DNA from: Liolophura sinensis
Taxonomy: Eukaryota; Mollusca; Polyplacophora; Chitonida; Chitonidae
Direction: 5' to 3'
Assembly (NCBI RefSeq): GCF_032854445.1
Contig: NC_088301.1
Span: 20,889,808 to 20,949,807 of the forward strand
Length of the DNA stretch: 60,000 bases
Of the stretch, positions 45,986 through 53,879 are shown one piece after another; position 1 is the stretch's first letter; each line of letters begins with the position of its first letter. Under the pieces are notes generated by a model. It did not search any database. It saw only the letters and a list, made by a program, of their open reading frames with translations, and was not told where the DNA came from. A program made the position numbers and the translations under genes.

Positions 45986-46244
45986 TTAACTGGTCCCAGG
46001 CGCTGTACGTATATTTATGCCCTCGTCTGGGACCAGAACCACAGCAAAGTTTACCCTCTCAGTGGAGACCCCTAGGCATTTGGGTGCACCATTTGGGTAA
46101 GATGCAACAGTCCATTTGACAGCTGATTTGGGGACGTTGAGCATTTTGAAATATGTCTTAAATATATGGCGCATGGCGGTAAATGTTGTTTCTACCGGTC
46201 CGAGCAAAAGTTCCAGATACCGTTCTTGGCCCCTAGGTGTACCC
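45986..46244 (-). CDS. Putative 3'-terminal exon of unknown gene
   Basis: On the minus strand an acceptor (CTTTATTTCCAG) ends at 46245 and about 85 codons stay open to a stop at 45986. Composition is protein-like, with no low complexity. It contains GAPKCLGVSTERVNFAVV; the frame at 45,511 has a loosely similar LGVDTRES, on the opposite strand. Family not recognised; no upstream exon found. Confidence 0.35.
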
Positions 46245-46302
46245 TGGAAATAAAGAAGTAAAAGAGTAGAGCATCAGACCACGAGTGGTTTTATTTTTAA
46301 TG

Positions 46303-46502
46303 ACGGTCGCTGTGAGTTCAAGTCCAGCCCATGCTGACTTCATCTCCGGCCCTAAGTGGGAAGATCTGACAGCAGCCTGCGGATGATCGTGGGTTTTTCT
46401 TCGTGCTCTGCCCGGTTTCCGCCAACCATAACGCTGTTCTCCGTCGTATAAGTGAAATATTTTTGAGTACGGCGTGAAGCACCAATGAAATAAATAAATA
46501 AA
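46303..46502 (+). repeat. SINE family A, 5'-truncated
   Basis: From the B-box region CGCTGTGAGTTCAAGTCCAG through GTATAAGTGAAATATTTTTG to the AAAT tail. It is the last host-type repeat before the virus-like element. Confidence 0.85.
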
Positions 46503-46829
46503 TATTTTTAATGACACATGTTTAAATAAAATCACATCAGTCCTTTATGCGTGTTGCGAGTGGGCATATATACTTTGGAGTAATTGTGTACTCTGATTGG
46601 TTGATTTATTTTCTTTAAACAACCGTCATATGAGCCAGGCAGCAGCCAAATGACAAGTATATATAGGCTATATGTATCAAACCAAATCAGCAGAGAGACA
46701 TATGCGGATATTCCCGCACATGTAAACTTACGTGCTTTATGTGTATCTTCCCATCCAGGGGTTCAAATCTCTGATGGGGAGCAGCAGGGGGGGCGAATGT
46801 AGTTTTTCTTGATAGGCGGGACAAGCGCT
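46503..46829. other. Host/element transition
   Basis: AT-rich host sequence gives way to GC-rich sequence somewhere between about 46,740 and 46,830. The exact left end of the element cannot be set because its other terminal repeat is outside the window. No gene is seen. Confidence 0.5.
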
Positions 46830-46835
46830 GGGACG

Positions 46836-46990
46836 GCCCCCACCATGCTCTCCTTGGCCGGACCCCCCTGGCGCGCTTCCCGGGGGGCAAGAGCGCCCCC
46901 ACCATGCTCTCCTTGCTGGACCCCCTGGCGCGCTCCGGGGGGGCAAGAGCGCCCCCACCATGCTCTCCTTGGCCGGCCCCCCCCTGGCGC
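46836..46990. repeat. GC-rich tandem repeats, three units of 56-59 bases
   Basis: Units with CACCATGCTCTCCTTG start at 46841, 46900 and 46956 and share CCCTGGCGCGCT and GGGGGGCAAGAGC. Differences are few. They carry ATG codons in changing frames, which makes spurious starts. Confidence 0.9.
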
Positions 46991-48175
46991 TCTCCCGGCC
47001 TACATGCACAATTACCCCAATTATTTGTGTACGCGAAACGCGCCCGGCCTACATGCACAATTACCCCAATTATTTGTGTACGCGAAACATTGCTTCCCGC
47101 GGGCCGGGGCACGTACCAGGGCCCCAATATTTTCCTATTAGAGAGATGGGCAACGTTAGGTATACTTCAAAGAGATGCCAACAGGAACTACGGGCTTCCC
47201 GGCAGGTCGAAGCTCAAGAAAGGCGGCCTTATCGATGCGATAGGCAGGGCCCGTGCACGCGAGTGGATAGAGAGAATCAAGCGGGCGCGGAAGACGGGGA
47301 GACTTCCAGCTATTCGCAGCGATATCGAGAACCCACACAAAAAAGGGCAACGTCGTCGTGAACTAGCGCAGCTTGATGCCGAGGTCGGCGCCGCTTTACG
47401 TGCGAGAAAGTATGCAGCGGACATCGCTCGAAATCCTCGTTTACGGTTGCATCCACTACAGAAATTAATTAATCGAAATAGCAAGCCCCATATCAGCAGC
47501 CTCACGAAATCAAGGAAAGAGACCTTGGCATCTGCTATAGCACGGGAAGGGCCTGGAATCCTCGCCTGGAAAGAACAGGAACAGCCCTTTATCGACCTGG
47601 ATCACCGGGTCCCTCACCCGGTACAGCTCCCAACTAGCGAGTGGGTTGAGATTTTTAACGACGCCAAGGACGAGTTTGAAGTTGATGGTGCCACTGCGGT
47701 CTTCTCCACGTGGAGAGTGGAAGAAGAAGACCCCCTTGACATTGGTGACGTAAAAATCACTAATGGTATGTATGCTGGAGCTGGTCGGCTATCTCTGGAT
47801 GCAAAAATGTCAGATGAGAGGGCAGCACAGCTCCTGGCCGCTCTCCCCAAAGACGATAAATTCATCCTGAGGGTCAAATTCCTCCGAGAGCGGGCAGAAG
47901 GGGACTGGGCCGTCGAAGACAAATTCGACCCCATCCGTACTGAGAGGAAGAAAGGCCAGGGTGTCGTCGAGGTGACAAGCCAGACGGAGCCTGGTGTCCT
48001 GACCGGGATTGACAGAGTGTTCTATGACAATGCCTACCCAGTCACTGCAGTTGCTTACGGCCTCTACCCCGTCCGGGATCCGGACCCCGCAAACTTAGCC
48101 CCACTGAGGGATGGTGACTTTCAACTGCGTAGCCCAAAGAGTCGTGGAGCACTTCGAAGGCGCACTGAGAGGTGA
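46904..48175 (+). CDS. N-terminal region of replication protein (polymerase), SAP-like motif
   Basis: The frame is open from the terminal repeats to TGA at 48173. The true start is unclear: the only upstream in-frame ATG (46904) is inside the tandem repeats, and the first convincing protein sequence starts near 47,130. Around 47,190-47,250 a SAP-like motif (GLPGRSKLKKGGLIDAI) and a basic helix suggest DNA binding. About 250 further residues have good composition but no domain I know. It lies directly upstream of the polymerase core with a frame change at about 48.1-48.2 kb, so it is probably the N-terminal part of one protein. Whether it carries the terminal-protein or exonuclease function expected of protein-primed polymerases cannot be seen. 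Confidence 0.6.
   Translation: MLSLLDPLARSGGARAPPPCSPWPAPPWRSPGLHAQLPQLFVYAKRARPTCTITPIICVRETLLPAGRGTYQGPNIFLLERWATLGILQRDANRNYGLPGRSKLKKGGLIDAIGRARAREWIERIKRARKTGRLPAIRSDIENPHKKGQRRRELAQLDAEVGAALRARKYAADIARNPRLRLHPLQKLINRNSKPHISSLTKSRKETLASAIAREGPGILAWKEQEQPFIDLDHRVPHPVQLPTSEWVEIFNDAKDEFEVDGATAVFSTWRVEEEDPLDIGDVKITNGMYAGAGRLSLDAKMSDERAAQLLAALPKDDKFILRVKFLRERAEGDWAVEDKFDPIRTERKKGQGVVEVTSQTEPGVLTGIDRVFYDNAYPVTAVAYGLYPVRDPDPANLAPLRDGDFQLRSPKSRGALRRRTER
46994..47090. repeat. 49-base direct repeat, two units
   Basis: CCCGGCCTACATGCACAATT ... GTGTACGCGAAAC occurs at 46994 and again at 47043, essentially identical over about 46 bases. It is next to the GC-rich repeats, in the probable terminal region of the element. 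Confidence 0.95.
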
Positions 48176-48183
48176 TGGACTAA

Positions 48184-48372
48184 CACAAAGAAAGGCGAAG
48201 GAAGATACAGGAATGGGAAGAAAGAGTTCATGAAACCGGTGCCACAGTTGGTGATGTGGCGACCCTAGAAAAGATCCTCTTGAGGGCAATCATCTTACGA
48301 GATATCGCCGGAGAGGACATCTACAACAGCGGCAAGTACCAATTCGGTGGCACGGTATCAAGAGAAAAATAG
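48184..48372 (+). pseudogene. Bridging fragment of polymerase gene in another frame
   Basis: Between the two large frames, 62 codons in a third frame have protein-like composition (KIQEWEERVHETGATVGDVA). The frame stops at 48370, while the polymerase frame is already open from about 48,303. This indicates one shift near 48.1-48.2 kb and a second near 48,345-48,370, either real mutations or assembly indels. Confidence 0.6.
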
Positions 48373-49577
48373 AGCTCATCAGCCACAACGGCCACGCCTG
48401 GTCCAAAGACCTCCACTTCCCCCAAAGCCGAGAAGTCCACATCTACGAGGGAGATGTCTGGCAGGCAATCCGTGAGGCTACCCAGGATGAGCCTCTGGCG
48501 GTGTGGCTGCTTGGCGGACAAGACAGACAGCTAAGTGTCGATCAGTGTGCTCTCCAGGACGGCCGCACCTACAGGACGCGGGAAGTTCACGAGCGACTGC
48601 AACAGATCTGCTGCGCCCTGGGTTACCCCGAACTCGCCGACCGGGCTTTCGGAGAGAACCATGCGGCTAGCATCATAGCCAAAGAACGCAACGGCTGGAA
48701 ACCGACCCCAGCCAGCTTCATCGACGATGTTCAGAAAGCCTGTGTTGAGCATGGCCACGGAGGGCTCTGGAACTCCATGGACTACGACACGAGAGAGGTT
48801 GTGAGCATCGACATGAAGGCCTGTTACCCAGCATCCTTCCAGGGAGAAGGCGAAGCCAAGGCGTATTTCGAACGTTTCGGGCACCCAACCCACCGCATGA
48901 CCTGTGTAGCCATCAATGGTCCTCTCCCAAAAGACATTGGCACCGGCTTTGCAGAAGTCGTCGAGTGGGAGTTCGCGGATAACTGCCATTCAGTTATCCC
49001 CGCCTGGTTTGGGAAGCATTTCGCCGAGAAGGGCTGGGCACCAACACCGCTGCTCGCATACCTTGTACAGTCCGGTCTCTTGAAAACCCTCAAAATCCGC
49101 GAAGCAATCCTTGCCTTTGGGAAACAGACCGACGTCTGGATGCCCGACAACCGAGACCAGGCCTGTGCAGTCATAGGCAAGTTCACGCAGGGTAGCAAGG
49201 CCGATGGCAAAAGAATGACGCGAAGGCTGGTCACCGACCAGGGAGAGCTAGACTTCCTTGTGCGTGACACCCGACAAAATGGTACGCTTGTGGGTGCCCC
49301 TCAAAGGTGCCCTCTTGGCCACATCCTCGCGTACTACGACAGCTCACAGCCTCAGTACGCCCATCTGCGGGCTTCCATGTTGGCCTACGCCCACATCAAC
49401 CTCATCACCATGCTTTCAAGATTTAGCCCCGGGGAGGCTGTCCGAGTGGCCACCGACAGCATCTATATCCAGAAGGCGGCGCTGCATAAACTGAACGACG
49501 TTGATGCGTACGTGGCGGAAAGGCTCTGTGATTGTGGAGATGAAAATTGTTATGCATGCCTGCCAGGAGAGCCGTAG
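48303..49577 (+). CDS. PolB: Family B DNA polymerase core (protein-primed type), frameshifted upstream
   Basis: This part would synthesise the element's DNA. The frame is open from about 48,303; counting from 48,501, motif A is SIDMKACYPAS (residues 102-112, catalytic Asp 104) and motif C is VATDSIYI (316-323, catalytic Asp 319). Motif C lacks the usual first Asp of DTDS, but the essential second one is present. A motif B candidate (IGKFTQGSKADGKR, 225-238) is degenerate. Near the end, CDCGDENCYAC could bind zinc. The frame ends with TAG at 49575-49577, and the helicase frame continues in register right after it. No intact start exists because of the shifts upstream. I am confident of family B from motifs A and C, less so of subfamily. 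Confidence 0.75.
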   Translation, partial: YRRRGHLQQRQVPIRWHGIKRKIELISHNGHAWSKDLHFPQSREVHIYEGDVWQAIREATQDEPLAVWLLGGQDRQLSVDQCALQDGRTYRTREVHERLQQICCALGYPELADRAFGENHAASIIAKERNGWKPTPASFIDDVQKACVEHGHGGLWNSMDYDTREVVSIDMKACYPASFQGEGEAKAYFERFGHPTHRMTCVAINGPLPKDIGTGFAEVVEWEFADNCHSVIPAWFGKHFAEKGWAPTPLLAYLVQSGLLKTLKIREAILAFGKQTDVWMPDNRDQACAVIGKFTQGSKADGKRMTRRLVTDQGELDFLVRDTRQNGTLVGAPQRCPLGHILAYYDSSQPQYAHLRASMLAYAHINLITMLSRFSPGEAVRVATDSIYIQKAALHKLNDVDAYVAERLCDCGDENCYACLPGEP

Positions 49578-51059
49578 TTTCCCGTGGTTGCCCCGGCCCA
49601 GTGGCGCGATAAGGGTGAACAGATGTACATGCCGCAGGAACATGCAGCCTATCTACCCAAACCAGAGTACTTGCGGCGCACATGCCAAACACCCGACTCC
49701 ACCGCACCTCGCTACACCGACCCGCTAACCCGCCACCAGTTGAGTTACCTTAATGGTGGTGGTGGCAGTGGAAAAACGACACGCGCTATCGAGCTCTTCC
49801 GTCGCAGAGACCCCCTTGTCTTCACGCCGACTCACCGGTTGGCCAAGGAGATGCGAGCCAGAGGGGTCAAAGCTCAGACTTATCACAGCTTCTTCCGCTG
49901 GAGTGGACAGACTGACTGGACCCCAGAAAGGATGGGCCAGAAATACGTCCCCCGCGTTATCATCTGGGACGAGGTGTGCACTGTGCCACAATCTGTTCTG
50001 GAGACGTTCCTCAACTGGCTCGAAAATAGGAGTGTGCAGGTTATCTGTTGCGGTGATCAAGGCCAACCGCCACCGATTGCAGGTGAAATGCCACATAACT
50101 GGTTGGTACAGACAGCAGACTACTATGAAGAGGTCAAACACGATCACCGAGCCAAAGACGAGGCGTTGAAGGCCCTCAAGCGAGCAATTCGTCTACAGTC
50201 GGATCGGAAGCAGTGCGAGGAGATGCGAAAAGCTCTACCCGGATGCCTCGGATGGGAGAGGTTTATTGAAGCCTGGAAGCCAAGCGATCTTATCTTGACC
50301 TCGAGGCAGAAGGTACGTGACCGAACGCAGGAGCTCCTATTCCAACGACACCAGGATCGCTGGAAGGACACTCCGGTGCCCCTGCTGTACCAACCCAAGG
50401 ACAGCCGGAAGCAAAACATAGAGGTCACCATCCGAGGCACAGAAATCAGAGAAAAGCTGGTTCTCAACGATGTGGTGGACGTCACCATAGAGGCAGCAGG
50501 GAGAGCCATACGCACCGAAGATTGGCGCCTCGGATATGCATTGACCGTCCACTCGTCCCAGGGTCTCACGATCCACGCTCCAAAGAAGGTCTGGATCGTT
50601 GATGACCACCTCCAGTGGTCCAACCTGGCTTACCTCGCCGTCTCACGGGTAGAATATCTCAGCCAGCTCGATAGGGTAGCAAGTCCCCCAGAGGAGGGTT
50701 CGTTGGGTGATGCGCCGGCGCCGGCGAAAAAAGAGGACAGCGGAGTCCCCGCCCCCACCGAGCAGCAGACCCGGCAATCCATTCAGAGGAAGCTAGTGGC
50801 CTACAAGCGCCAGGATCAAGCTAGAGGGCTAGATGGATTCAACGTGAAGGTCGACCACGTCCTCGCGCTCAAAGAGGCTCAGGGCAATCTCTGCGCAGCT
50901 TGCGACATCAAGCTCCTGTGGGCCTACCAGCCCAAAGACACGCAGCAGTTCTCCGTTGACCGGCTAGATAACAGGAGAGGCCACACCCGTGACAACGTCC
51001 GCCTCACCTGCCTTGAGTGTAACCGGAAGAGAGGCGCAGCAGCGTTAACGCCGTTGTAG
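49578..51059 (+). CDS. SF1 helicase fused to HNH nuclease
   Basis: Open from the TAG at 49575 to TAG at 51057, in the same frame as the polymerase; the first possible starts are GTG 49584 and ATG 49623. Counting from 49584: Walker A GGGGSGKTT (58-66), motif Ia TPTHRLAKE (81), Walker B IIWDE (126-130), motif III GDQGQPPP (157-164), and VHSSQG (322-327) and AVSRVEY (352-358) typical of superfamily 1 (Pif1/RecD/UvrD-like) helicases. A Pro/Ala-rich linker (about 370-395) leads to an HNH-type domain (420-487) with CAAC, FSVDRLDNRRGHTRDNVRL and CLEC, a zinc-binding treble clef. It would unwind DNA; the nuclease may nick or process ends. The 3' end overlaps the convergent integrase by 15 bases. Confidence 0.85.
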   Translation, partial: FPVVAPAQWRDKGEQMYMPQEHAAYLPKPEYLRRTCQTPDSTAPRYTDPLTRHQLSYLNGGGGSGKTTRAIELFRRRDPLVFTPTHRLAKEMRARGVKAQTYHSFFRWSGQTDWTPERMGQKYVPRVIIWDEVCTVPQSVLETFLNWLENRSVQVICCGDQGQPPPIAGEMPHNWLVQTADYYEEVKHDHRAKDEALKALKRAIRLQSDRKQCEEMRKALPGCLGWERFIEAWKPSDLILTSRQKVRDRTQELLFQRHQDRWKDTPVPLLYQPKDSRKQNIEVTIRGTEIREKLVLNDVVDVTIEAAGRAIRTEDWRLGYALTVHSSQGLTIHAPKKVWIVDDHLQWSNLAYLAVSRVEYLSQLDRVASPPEEGSLGDAPAPAKKEDSGVPAPTEQQTRQSIQRKLVAYKRQDQARGLDGFNVKVDHVLALKEAQGNLCAACDIKLLWAYQPKDTQQFSVDRLDNRRGHTRDNVRLTCLECNRKRGAAALTPL

Positions 51060-52115
51060 GACCCCATCAGGGGGAAGCTCAGTATCAGGAGGTACTATAA
51101 GCAATTCTTCACGGACGAAGCCCCGTTGCGGACCATCCGACGTATCGTCTAGATAATATAGCACGGGCTCATTGGGCTTTGTGACAGAGCGCCCCAGCCG
51201 GTACACCTCAAGTGACCATACAGGGTCTGTCGCGCGACGGCGGCCGCCTTCCAGTTCGCCTGACTGGTAGAGGTAGCGAACGCCCACACCTGACGGGATT
51301 TTGCGCTCATCTAGTCCTGTGGGGCGACCTGGAACCACCGAAGAGGGCTTTTGTGTTACAGCCTTTACCTTGATTGCATCCTTAGGCTTTTTACCAGTTA
51401 GCCTTGTTGTCTCGTTATTCAGAGCAGCAACAACAGAGGGCAGCCTTGCCGCCCATTCAGTGGACTGGTGTCCGGGAGGAAGGCGCAGCTCCTGAGCATA
51501 CTGATGCCCAAAGAGCCGCTCAGCCAGAGTGCGGTTGAAACGCTCTACAATGCCTTGATCCCTGTGCACATCAACCCGCCCACGTCTAACCGATACACCG
51601 TGTTTGGCCAGCAACAGGCTTACAGCGCCCATGAATTCACGCCCCGGGTCGACTTGAAACAGCTTTGGCCATGTAAGAGGGCCGCGCTTGTAAATACGGG
51701 TCAAAGCATCCGCGACCTCTTTTGAATCTTTCGTAGCGAGAGCTTCAGCCTCCTTGTAGCGCGAAGCGACGTCAACCACTGTCAGCGCGTACTTGTACAG
51801 CTTACGACCTCTCCCCGGTCGGTCGTGCGGCAGAAACTGAAGATCGGCCTGATGAACTTCATTCGGTGTTTTGACGCCGAACAGAGGTCTCGGTATTTGC
51901 TTCGGGCGGGGGAGGTATATCTGCCAGATAGCTTGCTTCTTTAGCCATGCACGAGCCGTATCTTCTGACACTTTGGCAGCAGCGGCTAGCTTGGGGATCG
52001 CCGCCAGTCCCTTCCAGTAGCCCCTAGGGGAGTAATAGATATCCGCCAACTTGGACATGATGGTATCATGCCCGTACAGACCCAAGGCTCTAATATCTGG
52101 TACCGAGATAGGCAA
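51045..52115 (-). CDS. Retrovirus-like DDE integrase
   Basis: The enzyme would insert the element into host DNA. The frame has 356 codons from an alternative start; the first ATG is residue 20 (52058), which I prefer. Order: N-terminal helix-turn-helix-like region (residues 35-70), rve catalytic core with Asp 91 (HQADLQF), Asp 156 (FQVDPG) and Glu 191 (GIVERFNRTL) with 34 residues between the last two, then a C-terminal SH3/chromo-like region (VRYLYQSGELEGG..., about 279-340). All catalytic residues are present and the frame is intact. Integrases of this type are diagnostic of Polintons and adintoviruses. It is convergent with the helicase-HNH gene and divergent from the small gene at 52,198. 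Confidence 0.9.
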   Translation of the reverse strand: MPISVPDIRALGLYGHDTIMSKLADIYYSPRGYWKGLAAIPKLAAAAKVSEDTARAWLKKQAIWQIYLPRPKQIPRPLFGVKTPNEVHQADLQFLPHDRPGRGRKLYKYALTVVDVASRYKEAEALATKDSKEVADALTRIYKRGPLTWPKLFQVDPGREFMGAVSLLLAKHGVSVRRGRVDVHRDQGIVERFNRTLAERLFGHQYAQELRLPPGHQSTEWAARLPSVVAALNNETTRLTGKKPKDAIKVKAVTQKPSSVVPGRPTGLDERKIPSGVGVRYLYQSGELEGGRRRATDPVWSLEVYRLGRSVTKPNEPVLYYLDDTSDGPQRGFVREELLIVPPDTELPPDGVLQRR

Positions 52116-52197
52116 ATTCCTATTTTAAGACACGGAACATGTATGTATCCCCCAAAGCCAAGCAAAGCAAACGTAAGCATAGCATAGCAGCAGCAAG

Positions 52198-52494
52198 ATG
52201 GCAGAGTGGCCGAGTGATAAAGACTTCGACGAGAATTCGAGAAGCGAGACGACGAAGTGGCGCGAACTCCCGGACGGCGTATATAAGATAGCCAGAGTTA
52301 AGCCGATGAGCACACGCTTCGGTGAAACTTCGGTTCTGGAACTGGATAATATCCGCGGAGACAAATACAAAGCCTTTGCGCCACAGCGGCTACACGTTGA
52401 GTTAAAAGACGCCCCGGCAAATTTCGTTCGGAAGAACGGCTTCCGAGAATGTGCGTCAGACCCCAAAAATCGTACCATAGCTTCGATTTGATGT
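52198..52494 (+). CDS. Small protein, possible OB-fold DNA-binding protein
   Basis: 97 codons from ATG 52198. After a polar N terminus, WRELPDGVYKIARV, a strand-rich middle and a C-terminal FVRKNGFRECA give a compact beta-rich pattern. Small OB-fold single-strand-binding proteins look like this, but no diagnostic motif proves it. It is divergent from the integrase (about 140 bases between ATGs), so both may share a promoter region. The 3' end faces the minus-strand cluster. Confidence 0.6.
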
Positions 52495-52622
52495 GAGAGC
52501 ATCAAAAAAATTTTTTGTCCACCTGGGTGCCCGAAGGGCACATTTGTACCCACCTCACTACTAAGGTTGTGTCGGCATTGAGCCCCAAACGCCTTTCGGC
52601 GATGAAACACGGTCATTTCGGA
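52495..52622. terminator. Convergent intergenic region with A7T6 tract and two hairpins
   Basis: Between the convergent 3' ends are A7T6 (52504-52516), the hairpin GTGCCC-GAA-GGGCAC (52527-52541) and CGCC-TTTC-GGCG (52590-52601). No AATAAA is seen. The arrangement suggests transcript termination or 3' processing, but that is inference. Confidence 0.4.
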
Positions 52623-53072
52623 TTACTTGGTGAGTCTTGCTATGGAATAGCTAACGCCGCCAACCACACACATTCCTAGGACGACAAAGGTCATTTTGCG
52701 ATTTTTTTGACCCTCCGATGGTACGTAGAAATCGGAGAGCTTGGGCTCTGGGCCCAGCAGGGCATCGCGAGCATCGCGTGTAAGTGTTTTGCCCGTGACT
52801 CGGGCATATTCGCGTATGGCGGTCTCGACGTCCCTGAACGTTTGGACGGCGTGGCCCTGGCGGCGAAGTTCATCGTTGATCCAGTCCAAGCGCTCAGTTC
52901 GTTTTCTGGCCCATTTTGCCTGAGCGGCTTGGAGCTGTTCTACCGCGTGATCATGTCGTCTCCGCTCTTCGTCAACACCGGAGCTCCGTAGCAACGAAAA
53001 GACATAGTTGCTCCCGCTGAAGGCCAGAGCGTTTACGAGAGCGCCGCCCATCATCATCGCGATGGAAGCCAT
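52623..53072 (-). CDS. Small membrane protein with two end helices and central coiled coil
   Basis: 149 codons from ATG 53072. An N-terminal hydrophobic segment (ALVNALAFSGSNYVFSLL, residues 11-28), a charged, Arg/Glu-rich helical middle (35-110) and a C-terminal hydrophobic segment (FVVLGMCVVGGVSY, about 128-141) suggest a two-pass membrane or virion-membrane protein. Its ATG overlaps the TAA of the gene upstream as TAATG, so it could be translated by termination-reinitiation. The protein type looks familiar from similar elements in aquatic invertebrates, but I cannot name a function. Confidence 0.75.
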   Translation of the reverse strand: MASIAMMMGGALVNALAFSGSNYVFSLLRSSGVDEERRRHDHAVEQLQAAQAKWARKRTERLDWINDELRRQGHAVQTFRDVETAIREYARVTGKTLTRDARDALLGPEPKLSDFYVPSEGQKNRKMTFVVLGMCVVGGVSYSIARLTK

Positions 53073-53311
53073 TACGTGATAATATTAGGGGGGAGTATCC
53101 CCTGTTTAATTAACATGTCCTTGGAAACGAGGGCTAAAGCGACATCGACGCTCACCATGCCCATGTCACGAGCTGTGGTGTCCAGCTTTGGGATCGGTGT
53201 TGTCAAGATCATTTTTCCCAGGCGAGCATACCCAGCGGCCAGGAAGGTGACTACAGCTGCGTGGTAGGCCGCGTTGGCCAGCATTTTTCCATCAGTGATG
53301 GGGGAAGACAT
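53072..53311 (-). CDS. Small hydrophobic protein, 79 aa
   Basis: ATG at 53311 to TAA at 53072-53074. The Ala/Val-rich stretches (ANAAYHAAVVTFLAAGYA, about residues 12-29, and MGMVSVDVALALVS) suggest one or two membrane segments. It starts 4 bases after the stop of the gene upstream and its stop shares a base with the next ATG. This spacing makes a co-transcribed unit likely. Function unknown. Confidence 0.7.
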   Translation of the reverse strand: MSSPITDGKMLANAAYHAAVVTFLAAGYARLGKMILTTPIPKLDTTARDMGMVSVDVALALVSKDMLIKQGILPPNIIT

Positions 53312-53315
53312 ATTT

Positions 53316-53823
53316 CTACAGCATATAGTTAGGGTGGCGCTCCTTCAAATGGAAATTTGGTGGCTCCGAGATTCTGGCTTCGCACGCTGCTGACACTTCG
53401 TGTCGCCTGCTATTGCTGTTCCTGTTCCGAAGGAACCGGGACAGGACCAGGACACCCACCCCAACGACTAACAGCGCCAAGGGGGCCCAGCTGAGCATTT
53501 CCGAGGTTTTGGGCTTTTCAGTCCGCTCCAGCTTTTCCGAGGTTTTGGACTTCTCAGCCCGCTTCGGCTCTTCGGGTGTCGATTCTACGGAATGCGGAAG
53601 CAAAGCAGCTTTAGCTCTGCGAAGTTCCTCTAAGACTTTTTCCGACTTCGCCTTTCTCGCTGCTGCGCTAGCTAGCCCCGCAGCGACTCTTTTGGGATCC
53701 TTCACACGTTCCGTAGAAGGGGCTGTCACGCTTTGCGGCGCTTGTCCCGTAGAAGGGGCTGCCACGCTTTGGGGGCGCTTGTCCCGTAGAAGGGCTCGTC
53801 TCCAGCTCGCTCGTTGGATCCAT
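53316..53823 (-). pseudogene. Basic/charged protein with membrane anchor, start separated by a frameshift
   Basis: The main frame (to 53316) has a Lys/Arg/Ala-rich helix (about VKDPKRVAAGLASAAARKAK), charged EKSKTSEKL / EKPKTSEML repeats and one hydrophobic segment (APLALLVVGVGVLVLSRFL), so it is probably a single-pass membrane protein. The nearest ATG (53823) is in another frame; the two meet at a run of five C on the minus strand (53771-53775 on +), where the second copy of an internal TGQAP repeat has a different length. One extra C there would explain the break. If it is real, a GTG start at 53765 would be the only in-frame alternative. Confidence 0.6.
53424..53436. repeat. GTTCCGAAGGAAC palindrome, copy 1
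   Basis: 13-base inverted repeat (GTTCC, loop GAA, GGAAC) inside the coding sequence of the minus-strand membrane-anchor protein. Confidence 0.8.
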
Positions 53824-53879
53824 CTCTATACGTGAAAAAACCGCCTGTTCAAATGCTCAGCGCCATGGGTTAACACTGC

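Noticed and set aside
46687-47127. Minus-strand 146-codon frame rich in Gly/Ala/Pro/Arg
   Set aside because: It is read through GC-rich tandem repeats and lies opposite the polymerase-region frame.
49725-50623. Minus-strand frames of 140-159 codons opposite the helicase
   Set aside because: They are shadows of the GC-rich helicase gene, whose motifs are all on the + strand.
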